Source: Bacteroidota bacterium (GTDB lineage Bacteria > Bacteroidota > Bacteroidia > Chitinophagales > Chitinophagaceae). From it: a DNA stretch of 64,000 nt. The notes below the pieces were generated by a model. It worked only from the letters and a program-made list of their open reading frames with translations. It did not search any database and was not told where the DNA came from. Shown one piece after another: positions 9,193-18,743 of the stretch. The translations under genes were made by a program, and so were the position numbers. The stretch is from assembly GCA_018267725.1 (NCBI GenBank), contig JAFDXY010000015.1, positions 157,733 through 221,732 of the forward strand, in the 5' to 3' direction. Numbering within the stretch: position 1 is the first letter of the stretch; every line of letters starts with the position of its first letter.

Positions 9193-9870
9193 TTAGTGAA
9201 TACTAAATTTATAACCCATACCGTAAATAGATTTTAAATAATCTGTGCAATTGGCGTTCAATAGTTTTTTTCTAAGATTTTTTATATGCGTATAAATAAA
9301 ATCATAACTATCTGCTAAATCCATATCATCTCCCCAAAGGTGCTCTGCTATTGCATTTTTGCTTATTACTTTATTTTTATTGCTAATAAAATACAATAGT
9401 AATTCATATTCTTTTTTTGTTAAATCAATAAGTGTATTATTTATTTCAACGGTTTTTTGCGAAGTGTTTACAACAATTTCATTTAGCGTAATAACATCAT
9501 TTCCATTAAAATATTTTCTGCGAATAATAGCTTCAACTCTTGCACTTAATTCGGGCAAATGAAACGGTTTAGTAAGGTAATCATCGGCTCCTGCTTTTAA
9601 ACCTTGCAATTTATCATCTAAAGAGTTTTTTGCCGATATAATTAAAACACCATCTGCTTTATGTTTTTTTTTTAATTCTTTTAAAATTTCTAATCCGCTT
9701 CCATCGGGTAGTGTTATATCTAACACAATGCAAGCATATTCATATAAAGAAATTTTTTCAATAGCAGAATGAAAGTTGGTTGCGGTTTCGCAAATAAAAT
9801 TATCATTGCCTAAATAACTGCAAATGCTATTAAGCAATTCTAATTCATCTTCAATAATTAATACTTTCAT
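9193..9870 (-). CDS. OmpR-family response regulator
   Basis: 225 aa. Receiver domain with acidic pair Glu7/Asp8, phospho-acceptor Asp51 (CIVLDITLPDGSG), the conserved Thr/Ser in LIISAKN and Lys in YLTKPF. It is followed by an OmpR/PhoB winged helix (about 128-222) with the wing signature SIYGMGYKF. It is the first gene of the five-gene unit that ends at the terminator near 4172-4210, and it is separated from asd by another terminator. It probably controls transcription of its own operon, by inference from the gene order. Confidence 0.9.
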   Translation of the reverse strand: MKVLIIEDELELLNSICSYLGNDNFICETATNFHSAIEKISLYEYACIVLDITLPDGSGLEILKELKKKHKADGVLIISAKNSLDDKLQGLKAGADDYLTKPFHLPELSARVEAIIRRKYFNGNDVITLNEIVVNTSQKTVEINNTLIDLTKKEYELLLYFISNKNKVISKNAIAEHLWGDDMDLADSYDFIYTHIKNLRKKLLNANCTDYLKSIYGMGYKFSIH

Positions 9871-9916
9871 GCACTGTAAAGTTGCATATAAGATTCTGAA
9901 TAAAAACTGAAGTAAA

Positions 9917-9950
9917 TAAAAAAAGGAAGTTGATTGCTCAAACTTCCTTT
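9917..9950 (-). terminator. Rho-independent terminator after asd
   Basis: AAAGGAAGTT (9922-9931) pairs with AACTTCCTTT (9941-9950). On the minus strand the hairpin is followed by seven T residues. It lies 24 nt after the asd stop and insulates asd from the regulator gene. Confidence 0.85.
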
Positions 9951-9974
9951 AATAAAAACACCTCACAAAATATG

Positions 9975-10982
9975 TTACAATAATCCTTTACTTAATAAGT
10001 ATTCTGCAATTTGTACGGCATTGGTGGCTGCACCTTTACGTAAATTATCGCTCACAATCCACATGTTTAAAGTTTTAGGTTGTGTTTCATCTCTGCGTAA
10101 TCTTCCTACAAAAACTTCATCTTTATTGTGTGCATTTAAAGGCATTGGATAATGTTGTGCAGCATCATCATTTTCTAAAATTATACCCGGAGCTGTTTGT
10201 AATAAATGTTTAACTTCTGTTATATCAAATTCATTTTCAAATTCAACATTTACACTTTCGCTATGCCCGCCAATTACAGGAATACGAACGGTTGTAGCCG
10301 TTACACGAATATTTTCATCCTGCATAATTTTTTTGGTTTCGTTTACCATTTTCATTTCTTCTTTGGTATAACCATTTTCTAAAAACACATCTATTTGCGG
10401 AATAACATTCATATCAATTTGATATTTATATGCCATCGGGTATTCTGAGCTTCCACCTTTTTCTGCTTTAATTCTTTCACCAAATAATTGATCAACCGCT
10501 TTTTTCCCGGTACCGGTAACACTTTGGTAAGTGCTAACCACCACTCTTTTTATTTTATATTTTTTATGTAACGGTTGCAGTGCCACTACCATTTGAATGG
10601 TTGAGCAATTAGGGTTTGCAATAATAAAATCATCTTTAGTTAAAACTTCTGCATTAACTTCTGGCACTACTAATTTTTTTGTAGAATCCATTCTCCATGC
10701 AGATGAGTTATCAATTACTTTAATACCTGCTTCTGCAAATTGCGGAGCCCATGTTAAACTTGTGCCTCCACCCGCCGAAAATATTGCCACCGCTGGTTTT
10801 GCTGCAATTGCATCAGCCATACCAACAACTTTATATTTCTTTCCTTTAAACTCAACTTCGTTACCAACACTTCTTTCCGAAGCAACGGGTAATAACTCTG
10901 TTACCGGAAAATTTCTTTCGGCTAACACTTGCAACATTTTGGTGCCAACTAAACCTGTAGCACCAACTACGGCTACTTTCAT
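9975..10982 (-). CDS. asd: Aspartate-semialdehyde dehydrogenase
   Basis: 335 aa, full length. Reduces aspartyl phosphate to aspartate semialdehyde with NADPH, feeding lysine/diaminopimelate, threonine and methionine synthesis. The Rossmann motif VGATGLVGTKML is at 6-17. The catalytic cysteine is Cys126 in NPNCSTIQ, with the substrate-binding TYQSVTGTGKKAV loop after it and the catalytic histidine in GGHSESV. It stands alone between two terminators. The ATG at 10980-10982 gives the glycine-rich motif in the usual place. Confidence 0.95.
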   Translation of the reverse strand: MKVAVVGATGLVGTKMLQVLAERNFPVTELLPVASERSVGNEVEFKGKKYKVVGMADAIAAKPAVAIFSAGGGTSLTWAPQFAEAGIKVIDNSSAWRMDSTKKLVVPEVNAEVLTKDDFIIANPNCSTIQMVVALQPLHKKYKIKRVVVSTYQSVTGTGKKAVDQLFGERIKAEKGGSSEYPMAYKYQIDMNVIPQIDVFLENGYTKEEMKMVNETKKIMQDENIRVTATTVRIPVIGGHSESVNVEFENEFDITEVKHLLQTAPGIILENDDAAQHYPMPLNAHNKDEVFVGRLRRDETQPKTLNMWIVSDNLRKGAATNAVQIAEYLLSKGLL

Positions 10983-11096
10983 TTTTTTGTTTTTTATTTA
11001 TTAAAAATTTTTGTTATCAGTTATTGTTTTTCATGGCATCGTCTGTTGTGTCACTCACTTGTGCTTTCTGTTTTCAAATTAATAAAAATTAATATT

Positions 11097-11130
11097 TATA
11101 AAAAAGCCTCCCCATTTTTGGGAAGGCTTT
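11097..11130 (-). terminator. Rho-independent terminator downstream of the M13 peptidase gene
   Basis: AAAGCCTCCCC and GGGAAGGCTTT form a stem of about 10 bp around a T-rich loop. On the minus strand it is followed by TTTTTTAT. It lies about 140 nt after the M13 stop; the intervening 11131-11266 shows no gene. Confidence 0.8.
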
Positions 11131-11266
11131 CATTATGTTATATACACACATAAAAAAATTAAGCAACTTCCCTTTTAAGGAGTTTGTTTCTTAATCTTTA
11201 TGTTCGTAATTTTTTTCATTTGCGTTGCGAATGTATTGCTAAACCTAATTGATGCCAAAAATTTAT

Positions 11267-13288
11267 TTACCAAATTTTTATCCTTTCACTTTCAGGTTTA
11301 TACATTTTATTGACTGGTTGCACATTAAATGCTTTATAAAATGGAGTAAAGTTTTGCAGCGGACCCAAAACACGATACATAGGTGGCGAGTGAGGGTCTG
11401 TATTAAGATACATTCTTTCTAATTCAGGTTTTAATTTTTCTCTCCAAATTTGTGCAAACGAAATAAAGAAGCGTTGGTCTGGCGTAAAGCCATCAATTTT
11501 AATAGTATCTTTTCCTTGTTTGGTCATTTTAAAAGCATCGTAAGCTATAGCAATTCCACCAATATCTGCCATATTTTCTCCGGTGGTTAAAGCTCCGTTA
11601 ATATGCAAAGAATCTAACATAACAAACGAGTTGTACAGATTTATTACTTGTTTGCTTTTAGCTACAAACTTTACACTGTCTTCTTTTTCCCACCAGTTTT
11701 TCATATTACCATCTTTATCATACTGGGCACCTTGATCGTCAAAACCATGTGTCATTTCATGACCAATTACCATTCCTATTCCTCCGTAATTAATGGCATC
11801 ATCGGCTTGCGGATCAAAAAAAGGAAACTGTAATATACCTGCCGGAAAAACTATTTCATTAAACGAAGGATTGTAATATGCATTAATAGTTGGTGGTGTC
11901 ATTCCCCATTCTGTTTTATCAACAGGTTTGCCCAATTTACCAAGTTGATATTGAAACTCGTTGGTTGTTGCAGAAATAATATTTTCTACATACGTATTTT
12001 TTTTAATAGATACTTTACTGTAATCTTTCCATTTATCAGTGTAACCAATTTTTTTCAAAAAAGCATGTAACTTATCTTTTGCTTTTACTTTGGTTTCATT
12101 ACTCATCCAATCTAAATTGGTTATTCTTGTTTCAAATGCTGTTTGTAAATTATTAATTAATTCTGCCATTCTTTTTTTGGCATCTTCAGTAAAATATTTT
12201 TTTACATATAGTTGTCCTAATGCATCGCCAATATTATTGTTTATTACTCCGTAAACACGCTCCCACCTTGGTTTTTGTTGTTGTTGCCCGCTTAATGTTT
12301 TTCCGTACTGAAATATTGCATTTACAAATGCACTGCTTAATGCTCCGGCAAAATCTTTTGTAAAGTGAATACGGTAATACGCTTTCCAAGTATCAATTGG
12401 AACCGTAGTTAACAGCTCGTTTAATTTTTGATAATATGCTGGTTGTTCAATATTTGCCGAATCTGTTTTTGCTCCAATATTTTGTAAATAAGTACTCCAG
12501 CCTATTGTGGGCATTTTTTTATCTAATGCCGAAATATAAAATTTGTTGTAATTGCTTTGTGGGTCTCTTAATTCTACATTGGTTCTATGGCTTGCTGCCA
12601 TTTGTTTTTCTAAAGCATAAACATTTGTAGCTTTTTTAGTTGCAGCGGCAGAATCATCTCCCAATAACATAAATGTTTTTTGCATATATGTTTGATATGC
12701 TTTTTGAACCCGAAGTGTTGCAGAGTCTGTTTTAAAATAATAATCTCTATCGGGTAAACCAATACCTGTTTGTGAAAAATTAATAATATTTGTTCCACTA
12801 TTTTTTTGATCAGATGCTATATAAAAAGAAACAATAAAAAAACGATTGAGTTTATTAAACTCTGATTCAAGTTTCATTATACTTTGAGCATTGGTAATAG
12901 CATCTATTTTATCGAGGTAAGGTTTTATAGGTGTATAGCCTAATTTTTCAATAGTAGCAGTATCCATTCCGCTAACATAAAAATCTCCAACTTGTTGTTC
13001 AGCACTTCCAGTAGGTTTTTCTATTTTAGAAACATCATCAAATATTGTTTTAATATGCTCTTTTGTTCTGTTATAAACATCTAAAAAAGCACCAACACCA
13101 GATTCTGTTGCAGGTATTTTAGCAGTATCTATCCATTTACCATTAACGTATAAAAAAAAGTTATCGCCGGGTTTTACGGAAGAATCCATATAACCTGTTT
13201 CAATAAATTTTTGTGTGGGTTGCGAATTATTTTTACAAGCATAAAAAGCAAAAGCAAGTAAAAGCAAGCAGGACGTTTGTTTAATCAT
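11267..13288 (-). CDS. M13 family zinc metallopeptidase lipoprotein
   Basis: 673 aa, the normal size of neprilysin/PepO-like peptidases. The N-terminus MIKQTSCLLLLAFAFYACKN has a lipobox (FYAC), so it is probably lipid-anchored. The N-terminal domain carries the M13 start signature (DSSVKPGDNFFLYVNGKW). The catalytic site is HEMTH with His510, Glu511 and His514, the third zinc ligand is the Glu in GENMADIGG, and the substrate NAYYNP motif lies upstream. It cleaves short peptides outside the cytoplasm. It is a single-gene unit with its own terminator. Confidence 0.92.
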   Translation of the reverse strand: MIKQTSCLLLLAFAFYACKNNSQPTQKFIETGYMDSSVKPGDNFFLYVNGKWIDTAKIPATESGVGAFLDVYNRTKEHIKTIFDDVSKIEKPTGSAEQQVGDFYVSGMDTATIEKLGYTPIKPYLDKIDAITNAQSIMKLESEFNKLNRFFIVSFYIASDQKNSGTNIINFSQTGIGLPDRDYYFKTDSATLRVQKAYQTYMQKTFMLLGDDSAAATKKATNVYALEKQMAASHRTNVELRDPQSNYNKFYISALDKKMPTIGWSTYLQNIGAKTDSANIEQPAYYQKLNELLTTVPIDTWKAYYRIHFTKDFAGALSSAFVNAIFQYGKTLSGQQQQKPRWERVYGVINNNIGDALGQLYVKKYFTEDAKKRMAELINNLQTAFETRITNLDWMSNETKVKAKDKLHAFLKKIGYTDKWKDYSKVSIKKNTYVENIISATTNEFQYQLGKLGKPVDKTEWGMTPPTINAYYNPSFNEIVFPAGILQFPFFDPQADDAINYGGIGMVIGHEMTHGFDDQGAQYDKDGNMKNWWEKEDSVKFVAKSKQVINLYNSFVMLDSLHINGALTTGENMADIGGIAIAYDAFKMTKQGKDTIKIDGFTPDQRFFISFAQIWREKLKPELERMYLNTDPHSPPMYRVLGPLQNFTPFYKAFNVQPVNKMYKPESERIKIW

Positions 13289-13369
13289 ATTAAATATTTT
13301 AAGAACGGTAAGGTAAATAAAAAGAACTCTAATTTTAAGAAAATTATATTTTTTAGAAGAAAGTTTTAT

Positions 13370-13405
13370 AAAAAAGAAAGCTTACCCTAATTAAGAATAA
13401 GCTTT
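13370..13405 (-). terminator. Rho-independent terminator after feoB
   Basis: AAAGCTTA (13377-13384) pairs with TAAGCTTT (13398-13405). On the minus strand it is followed by CTTTTTTATAAAA. Confidence 0.7.
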
Positions 13406-13440
13406 TTGTGTACACAATATTGTTGGTGTTGAATGTGTTA

Positions 13441-15558
13441 TTATTTTAAAATTTGATAGACTATAAAACTCATTACATAAGCCAAGCTTGTCATATAAAT
13501 TAATTGAATTATAGGCCATTTCCATGTTTTGGTTTCGCGTTTTACAACAGCCAATGTACTCATACATTGCATGGCTAATAAATAAAATACCATTAACGAA
13601 AAAGCAGTTGCTAATGTGTAAACAGTTGTTCCATCTTCATTTTTAGCGTTTTGCATTTTTTCTCTGAGAGATGCATCGTCATTTTCTTCTACGCTATACA
13701 ATGTTGCCATTGTGCCTACAAAAACTTCTCTTGCCGCAAAAGATGTAATTAATGCAATACCAATTTTCCAATCGTACCCTAAAGGTTTTATGGCAGGTTC
13801 AATGGTTTTACCTAAAACACCTGCATAAGAATTTTGTAATTTTTCGGTTGATAATTTTTTTTCAAGTGTTGCGGTTTGTTCTGGTTGTTGTTGAATAAGT
13901 GTTGCATATTTTGCTTCAACATTTTTTATTCTATTACCAGGCCCGTAAGAACTTAAAAACCATAACAGTAAGCTAATTATCATAATTATTTTTCCTGCAT
14001 CGGTTACAAAAATTTTAGCTTTTTGCATCATTGTTATTCCAACATTTTTCCAACGTGGAGAACGGTAAATAGGTAATTCTAAAATAAAAAAACTTTTCTC
14101 TTTTACTTTAATCAAAAACTTTAAAACATAGCTTACTATTAATGCCATTACTACGCCAAATAAATACAAAGCCATCATTACCAAACCTTGTAAACTTAAA
14201 AAACCAAAATAATATTTTGTAGGTACTGCTAATGCTATAAGAATAGTAAATACAGGTAATCTTGCACTGCAACTCATTAACGGTGTTACTAAAATGGTAA
14301 GCAGTCTTTCTTTTTTATTTTCAATATTTCTGGCACTCATTATTGCGGGCACAGCACACGCAAAGCCGCTAATCATAGGCATTACACTTTTTCCGTTTAA
14401 GCCAACTTTACGCATTAATTTATCACTTAAAAAACTAATACGTGCCATGTATCCCGTATCTTCTAAAATGGTAATTAACCCAAACAAAATCATTATTTGT
14501 GGTACAAAAACCATAATGCCACTTAGCCCTGCAACAATTCCATTGGTCAATAAATTACTCCACCAAACTTCTGGCAAACTACTGTTTAAATAAATTTTTA
14601 ATTGCGTAAAACACCAATCAATTCCATCCATCGGGTATTGTGCCAACCAAAAAATACTTTGAAACAAAACAAACAAAACACTAATTAAAATAAGGTAACC
14701 CCAAGTTCTGTGCAATAAAATATTATCTAATTTATCTGTAAAAATTTTCTTTTCTAACGGACCCGGCTCTACCACATTTTTTTGCATAATTTGTCTAATG
14801 CGTTGGTACCGTTGTACTACTTCTTCGGCTTGTATTTTAGCAGGATTGAATTTGTTATCAATTTCTATTTGTTCAATTTTTTCTTGTAAATCATTATTTA
14901 ATGGAAAGTTTTCATGATTTACTAAATAATGAATAGAAGCATAATCACTTAAAGAAAATAATTGCTGAATACTTTCAACAGCATTGATTGCAAAAGATTT
15001 TATATTAATAAAATCTCTTACAGGAACTTTATAGTTTTGATGAATAGTTTGAGCTAATGCTTTTTTTAACTGATTTAATCCTTTATCTTTTCTTGGATTA
15101 ACAGCAATAATAGGAACACCCAACTCTGCCTCTAACCCATTAATATCTATTTTAATATCTTTCTTTGTAGCAATATCATTCATGGTTAAAGCAATAACCA
15201 CCGGAATTTTTAAATCAATTATTTGACTGCAAAAAAGAAGATTACGTTTTAAATTACTTGCATCGGCAACTAATAAAACAATATCGGGTTTTACCTCTTC
15301 ATCAACACTCATCAATACTTTATATGCAACCCATTCATCTGCTCTTCGTGGATATAAAGAATAGGTTCCCGGCAAATCAACCAATTCAACTTCTTCATTT
15401 TCAATTTTTATTGATCCCGTTTTTTTATCAACAGTTACGCCCGGAAAATTTCCAACCTTTTGGTTTAAACCCGTAAGTGCATTAAACAAAGATGTTTTTC
15501 CGCTATTGGGGTTGCCCACCAAAGCAATATGTATTTTATTTTTATTCACCGCAAACAA
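13441..15558 (-). CDS. feoB: Ferrous iron transporter B
   Basis: 705 aa. Cytoplasmic G-domain at the N-terminus with G1 GNPNSGKTSLFNALTG, G3 DLPGTYSL and G4 TMND, then a helical region, two Gate/nucleoside-recognition domains (GLITILEDTGYMARISF, MISGFACAVPAIMSAR, and a C-terminal copy with SFAAREVFVGTMATLY), and about 8-10 TM segments. It moves Fe(II) across the inner membrane. No FeoA domain is fused and no feoA gene is adjacent, so FeoA, if present, is elsewhere. The gene is divergent from the M28 peptidase and has its own terminator. Confidence 0.95.
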   Translation of the reverse strand: MFAVNKNKIHIALVGNPNSGKTSLFNALTGLNQKVGNFPGVTVDKKTGSIKIENEEVELVDLPGTYSLYPRRADEWVAYKVLMSVDEEVKPDIVLLVADASNLKRNLLFCSQIIDLKIPVVIALTMNDIATKKDIKIDINGLEAELGVPIIAVNPRKDKGLNQLKKALAQTIHQNYKVPVRDFINIKSFAINAVESIQQLFSLSDYASIHYLVNHENFPLNNDLQEKIEQIEIDNKFNPAKIQAEEVVQRYQRIRQIMQKNVVEPGPLEKKIFTDKLDNILLHRTWGYLILISVLFVLFQSIFWLAQYPMDGIDWCFTQLKIYLNSSLPEVWWSNLLTNGIVAGLSGIMVFVPQIMILFGLITILEDTGYMARISFLSDKLMRKVGLNGKSVMPMISGFACAVPAIMSARNIENKKERLLTILVTPLMSCSARLPVFTILIALAVPTKYYFGFLSLQGLVMMALYLFGVVMALIVSYVLKFLIKVKEKSFFILELPIYRSPRWKNVGITMMQKAKIFVTDAGKIIMIISLLLWFLSSYGPGNRIKNVEAKYATLIQQQPEQTATLEKKLSTEKLQNSYAGVLGKTIEPAIKPLGYDWKIGIALITSFAAREVFVGTMATLYSVEENDDASLREKMQNAKNEDGTTVYTLATAFSLMVFYLLAMQCMSTLAVVKRETKTWKWPIIQLIYMTSLAYVMSFIVYQILK

Positions 15559-15641
15559 AAATATAAGCAGCGTATAGCATAAGGTTACGAGGTTGGGAAA
15601 AGAATATTATAAATTCAGTAATTTAAAGATACACGAATGGT

Positions 15642-15649
15642 TATTTTTG
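15642..15649 (+). promoter_or_regulatory. -7 promoter element of the M28 peptidase operon
   Basis: TATTTTTG matches the Bacteroidota -7 consensus TAnnTTTG, 18 nt before the ATG at 15667. No good -33 TTTG is visible at the proper distance. Its position inside a possible longer reading frame argues for the 15667 start. Confidence 0.4.
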
Positions 15650-15666
15650 CTGAACGAATATTTTAT

Positions 15667-17319
15667 ATGAAACAAACACTTATTCTGCTGTTGGCATTAC
15701 CAACACTTGTATTTGCACAAAGCAAAAAGAAAAAATTAAAGTTAGAAAAAGAAGCTAACATGGCTATTGAAAACAGATTACAACAACATATACGCTACTT
15801 AGCCAGCGATAGTTTAGAAGGAAGAGGAACCGGAACAAAAGGTGAAACACTTGCAAGCCAATACATTATTAACCAATACGAAGCAATGCAGTTAGAACCC
15901 AAAGGCAGTAATGGTTATTTACAAAATTTTGATATTGATGAAGGCAAACATGCAAACGCCGCAACAACTTATTTAATAGTAAATAATAATAAAGCCGAAT
16001 TGCAAAAAGATTTTTTTGCTTTAGCATTTAGTACCAACGCTACTGTAAATGGAAATGTTGCTGTTGCTTTAAATCAAGCAAACAATTCTTGGTTTAAAGA
16101 TTTAAGAGATGTGTTGGAAGAAAACCAAAATAATCCGCATTTTGATGTTGAAGATTATATAAAAAAAGAAGCCGATAAAGTTGCAGCTAAAAAAGCAACA
16201 GCATTAATTCTTTATAACTCATCAAACATTACAGATAATGTTCAGTTTAATAAAAACGATAAATCTGCCTTAACAAAAATTCCTGTATTGTATGTAACAA
16301 AAGATGGTTTCAAAAAATTTTTTAGCGATGAAACAGTTACACAGAATATTCAACTACGTGTTGCTCTTTCACAAAAAATAAGAAAATCAAAAAACATTGT
16401 TGCTTATATTAATAACAATGCAGCAACAACTGTAATTATTGGTGCACATTATGATCATTTAGGTTATGGAGAAGATCATAATGCATTAGATACAGGTCAT
16501 GTAATTCACAACGGTGCAGATGATAATGCCAGCGGAACCGCCGCCGTTATTGAATTAGCAAGAATGTTAAAACAATCATCACCCAAAAACAACAACTATT
16601 TATTTATTAATTTTTCAGCAGAAGAATTAGGTTTATTAGGAAGTAAATATTGGTTAGAACATCCTACCACTAACATTACAGCCAACTATATGATAAATAT
16701 GGATATGGTTGGAAGATATGATACCACACACAAATTAACTATTGGTGGTTATGGCACTTCTCCTTACTGGGGCAATTTATTTTCAACAACAACCAACAAA
16801 AATTTATTACTGCATTTTGATAGTAGCGGCAGTGGTCCAAGTGATCATGAAGCATTTTACAGAAAAGATATTCCTGTATTATTTTTCTTTACAGGAAGCC
16901 ACTCAGATTATCATAAAGCAACAGATGATTGGTATAAAATTAATTATGTAGGAGAAAGAGAAATTGTACAATACATCTATCAAATAATTGCAGCAACAGA
17001 TGCAAAAGGTAAATTAACATTTACCAAAACACGCGAGCAGCAAATGGGCAAAAGCACAAAGTTTACAGTTAGTTTAGGTGTTATACCCGATTACGGATTT
17101 ACAGGAACAGGTGTTAAAATTGATGGTGTTAGCGGCGGAAAATTAGGAGAGAGAATTGGTTTGCAAGCCGGAGATATTTTATTGCAATTAGGCGATTATA
17201 AGTTTGTAGATGTTATGAGTTATATGGAAACTTTAAGCAAGTTTAAAAAAGGAGATAAAACAAAACTTCATATAAAAAGAAACAACGAAGAAAAAGTGTT
17301 TGATATAGAATTTCAATAA
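15667..17319 (+). CDS. M28 family zinc aminopeptidase with C-terminal PDZ domain
   Basis: About 550 aa. Signal peptide MKQTLILLLALPTLVFAQ, which fixes the start at 15667 rather than a frame that opens at 15637. The peptidase core has metal ligands in AHYDHLG, NGADDNASG, SAEELGLLG, NMDMVGRYD and the late GSHSDYH. A protease-associated-like segment lies before the core. The last 90 residues (LGVIPDYGFTGTGVKIDGV and ERIGLQAGDILLQLGD) form a PDZ domain. It releases N-terminal residues from peptides, probably in the periplasm. The stop codon abuts the ATG of the next gene, so the two are translationally coupled. Confidence 0.9.
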   Translation: MKQTLILLLALPTLVFAQSKKKKLKLEKEANMAIENRLQQHIRYLASDSLEGRGTGTKGETLASQYIINQYEAMQLEPKGSNGYLQNFDIDEGKHANAATTYLIVNNNKAELQKDFFALAFSTNATVNGNVAVALNQANNSWFKDLRDVLEENQNNPHFDVEDYIKKEADKVAAKKATALILYNSSNITDNVQFNKNDKSALTKIPVLYVTKDGFKKFFSDETVTQNIQLRVALSQKIRKSKNIVAYINNNAATTVIIGAHYDHLGYGEDHNALDTGHVIHNGADDNASGTAAVIELARMLKQSSPKNNNYLFINFSAEELGLLGSKYWLEHPTTNITANYMINMDMVGRYDTTHKLTIGGYGTSPYWGNLFSTTTNKNLLLHFDSSGSGPSDHEAFYRKDIPVLFFFTGSHSDYHKATDDWYKINYVGEREIVQYIYQIIAATDAKGKLTFTKTREQQMGKSTKFTVSLGVIPDYGFTGTGVKIDGVSGGKLGERIGLQAGDILLQLGDYKFVDVMSYMETLSKFKKGDKTKLHIKRNNEEKVFDIEFQ

Positions 17320-17754
17320 ATGAAACTAAAACTTGATATTGAATCTTTAAACGATGATTTTTTTGCAGATGCACGCCTGCTGGGCATTACAGCACCTGTA
17401 AAAAGTTATCAGTTTTGTTTACACTTAAATAAAAAGTTAGGATTTAATTTTAAATTAAACAGCGATAACGAAATTCATCTTCGAAAAAAAAATCGTAATT
17501 ATTATTTTAATATTTACGAATCAGCCGAGCAAAATAGTTTTTTAGTTCACTACTTATACCACAATCAATTTGATGGAGAATATTTATTGCCCGAATTTAA
17601 ACATATAGATTTTTTATGGTTAATGAAAGGAGATTTGGTTGATGAAGAAAAATGTAATTGGATAAAACAAGCAGTAAAAATTATTGATGGCGTTCAACTT
17701 ATTGCAGAACTAACCAACGAAAAAATTAAAAATAAAGGGAATATGATTTTTTAA
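17320..17754 (+). CDS. IPExxxVDY family protein
   Basis: 144 aa, starting directly after the stop of the M28 gene. The feature [17 protein letters not shown] corresponds to the family's name-giving IPE-x3-VDY segment (here LPE-x3-IDF), and the N-terminal [19 protein letters not shown] is also characteristic. The family is restricted to the Bacteroidota and has no assigned biochemical role. The gene sits between the M28 peptidase and pterin dehydratase in one apparent operon. Confidence 0.75.
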   Translation: MKLKLDIESLNDDFFADARLLGITAPVKSYQFCLHLNKKLGFNFKLNSDNEIHLRKKNRNYYFNIYESAEQNSFLVHYLYHNQFDGEYLLPEFKHIDFLWLMKGDLVDEEKCNWIKQAVKIIDGVQLIAELTNEKIKNKGNMIF

Positions 17755-17768
17755 TAAAACAATCTATC

Positions 17769-17999
17769 ATGTGGCAAGAGCAAAATAATCAGCTTTATAA
17801 AAAATTCGAGTTTAAAAATTTTTCAGAAGCATTTGCATTTATGGTAAAAGTAGCCATTGAAGCAGAAAAAATAAACCATCATCCTTTGTGGACAAACGTT
17901 TACAACAAAGTTGAAATTTGGTTAAACACACACGATGCCGGAAATATTATTACAGAAAAAGATTATCTCTTAGCAAAAAAAATTGATGCATTAGTTTAA
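17769..17999 (+). CDS. 4a-hydroxytetrahydrobiopterin dehydratase (PCD/DCoH family)
   Basis: 76 aa. The family motif is clear: [44 protein letters not shown], abbreviated here as EKINHHP...W...VYN.V.IWL.THD. The adjacent histidines are the catalytic pair. The enzyme dehydrates carbinolamine pterin formed by aromatic amino acid hydroxylases. It is slightly shorter than typical (about 95 aa), lacking part of the N-terminal strand. Spacing of 14 nt from the previous gene and 24 nt to pdxH supports one operon. Confidence 0.88.
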   Translation: MWQEQNNQLYKKFEFKNFSEAFAFMVKVAIEAEKINHHPLWTNVYNKVEIWLNTHDAGNIITEKDYLLAKKIDALV

Positions 18000-18023
18000 A
18001 TAATTTTCACAAAAAAAATAAAA

Positions 18024-18662
18024 ATGCTTTCTTCAATAGCCGATATAAGAACCGATTATAAACTGCAAACATTAAACGAGGTAGATGTTGCAATAAACCC
18101 TTTTCAACAATTCACCAAATGGTGGAACCAAGCCATACAAAGCAAAGTAACAGAAGTAAATGCATTTACCTTAGCCACTGCATCTAAAACAGGCAAACCA
18201 TCTGCACGCATTGTTTTATTAAAAGGATACGATGAAAATGGTTTTGTTTTCTTCACCAATTATAATAGTCATAAAGGTCAAGAGTTAATAGAAAACCCTT
18301 TTGCAGCAATTGTATTTTTTTGGAATGAATTAGAACGCCAAATAAGAATTGAAGGAACGGTTGAAAAAATTAGCCAACAAGAAAGTGAAGAATATTTTCA
18401 CGCTCGCCCCGCAGGCAGCCAAATTGGTGCATGGGCAAGCCCGCAAAGTACCGTTATTTCCAACAGAGAAATATTAGAAAAAAACGAAACAGAATACAAA
18501 AATAAATTCGGAGAAAATATTCCTAAACCTCCGCATTGGGGCGGCTTTGTTGTAAAGCCTATATTGTTTGAGTTTTGGCAAGGCAGAAGCAGCCGCTTAC
18601 ACGATAGAATACAATACACGCCGCAAAATAATAATTGGAAAATTGAAAGGCTTGCACCTTAA
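18024..18662 (+). CDS. pdxH: Pyridoxamine 5'-phosphate oxidase
   Basis: 212 aa, normal length. Oxidises PNP or PMP to pyridoxal 5'-phosphate with FMN. Seen are the FMN/PLP motifs PSARIVLLKGYDENGFVFFTNY, SHKGQEL, the FFWNELERQIRIEGTVEKI strand pair, SQIGAWASPQS, and the C-terminal signature EFWQGRSSRLHDRI followed by W-x-I-x-RLAP. PLP made here could serve the Kbl enzyme further right, but there is no operon link. Confidence 0.95.
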   Translation: MLSSIADIRTDYKLQTLNEVDVAINPFQQFTKWWNQAIQSKVTEVNAFTLATASKTGKPSARIVLLKGYDENGFVFFTNYNSHKGQELIENPFAAIVFFWNELERQIRIEGTVEKISQQESEEYFHARPAGSQIGAWASPQSTVISNREILEKNETEYKNKFGENIPKPPHWGGFVVKPILFEFWQGRSSRLHDRIQYTPQNNNWKIERLAP

Positions 18663-18743
18663 CTATTCTTAAAAAAATAAAGAAAAAAATAATTATTTTC
18701 TCACACTTCTTTTATCAACATGCCTGCCACTTAACTTGCAGCC

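Noticed and set aside
10990..11096. Possible RNA gene or dispersed repeat upstream of asd
   Set aside because: A less AT-rich word near 11033-11075 stands out, but no tRNA fold, hairpin or second copy in the window supports a call.
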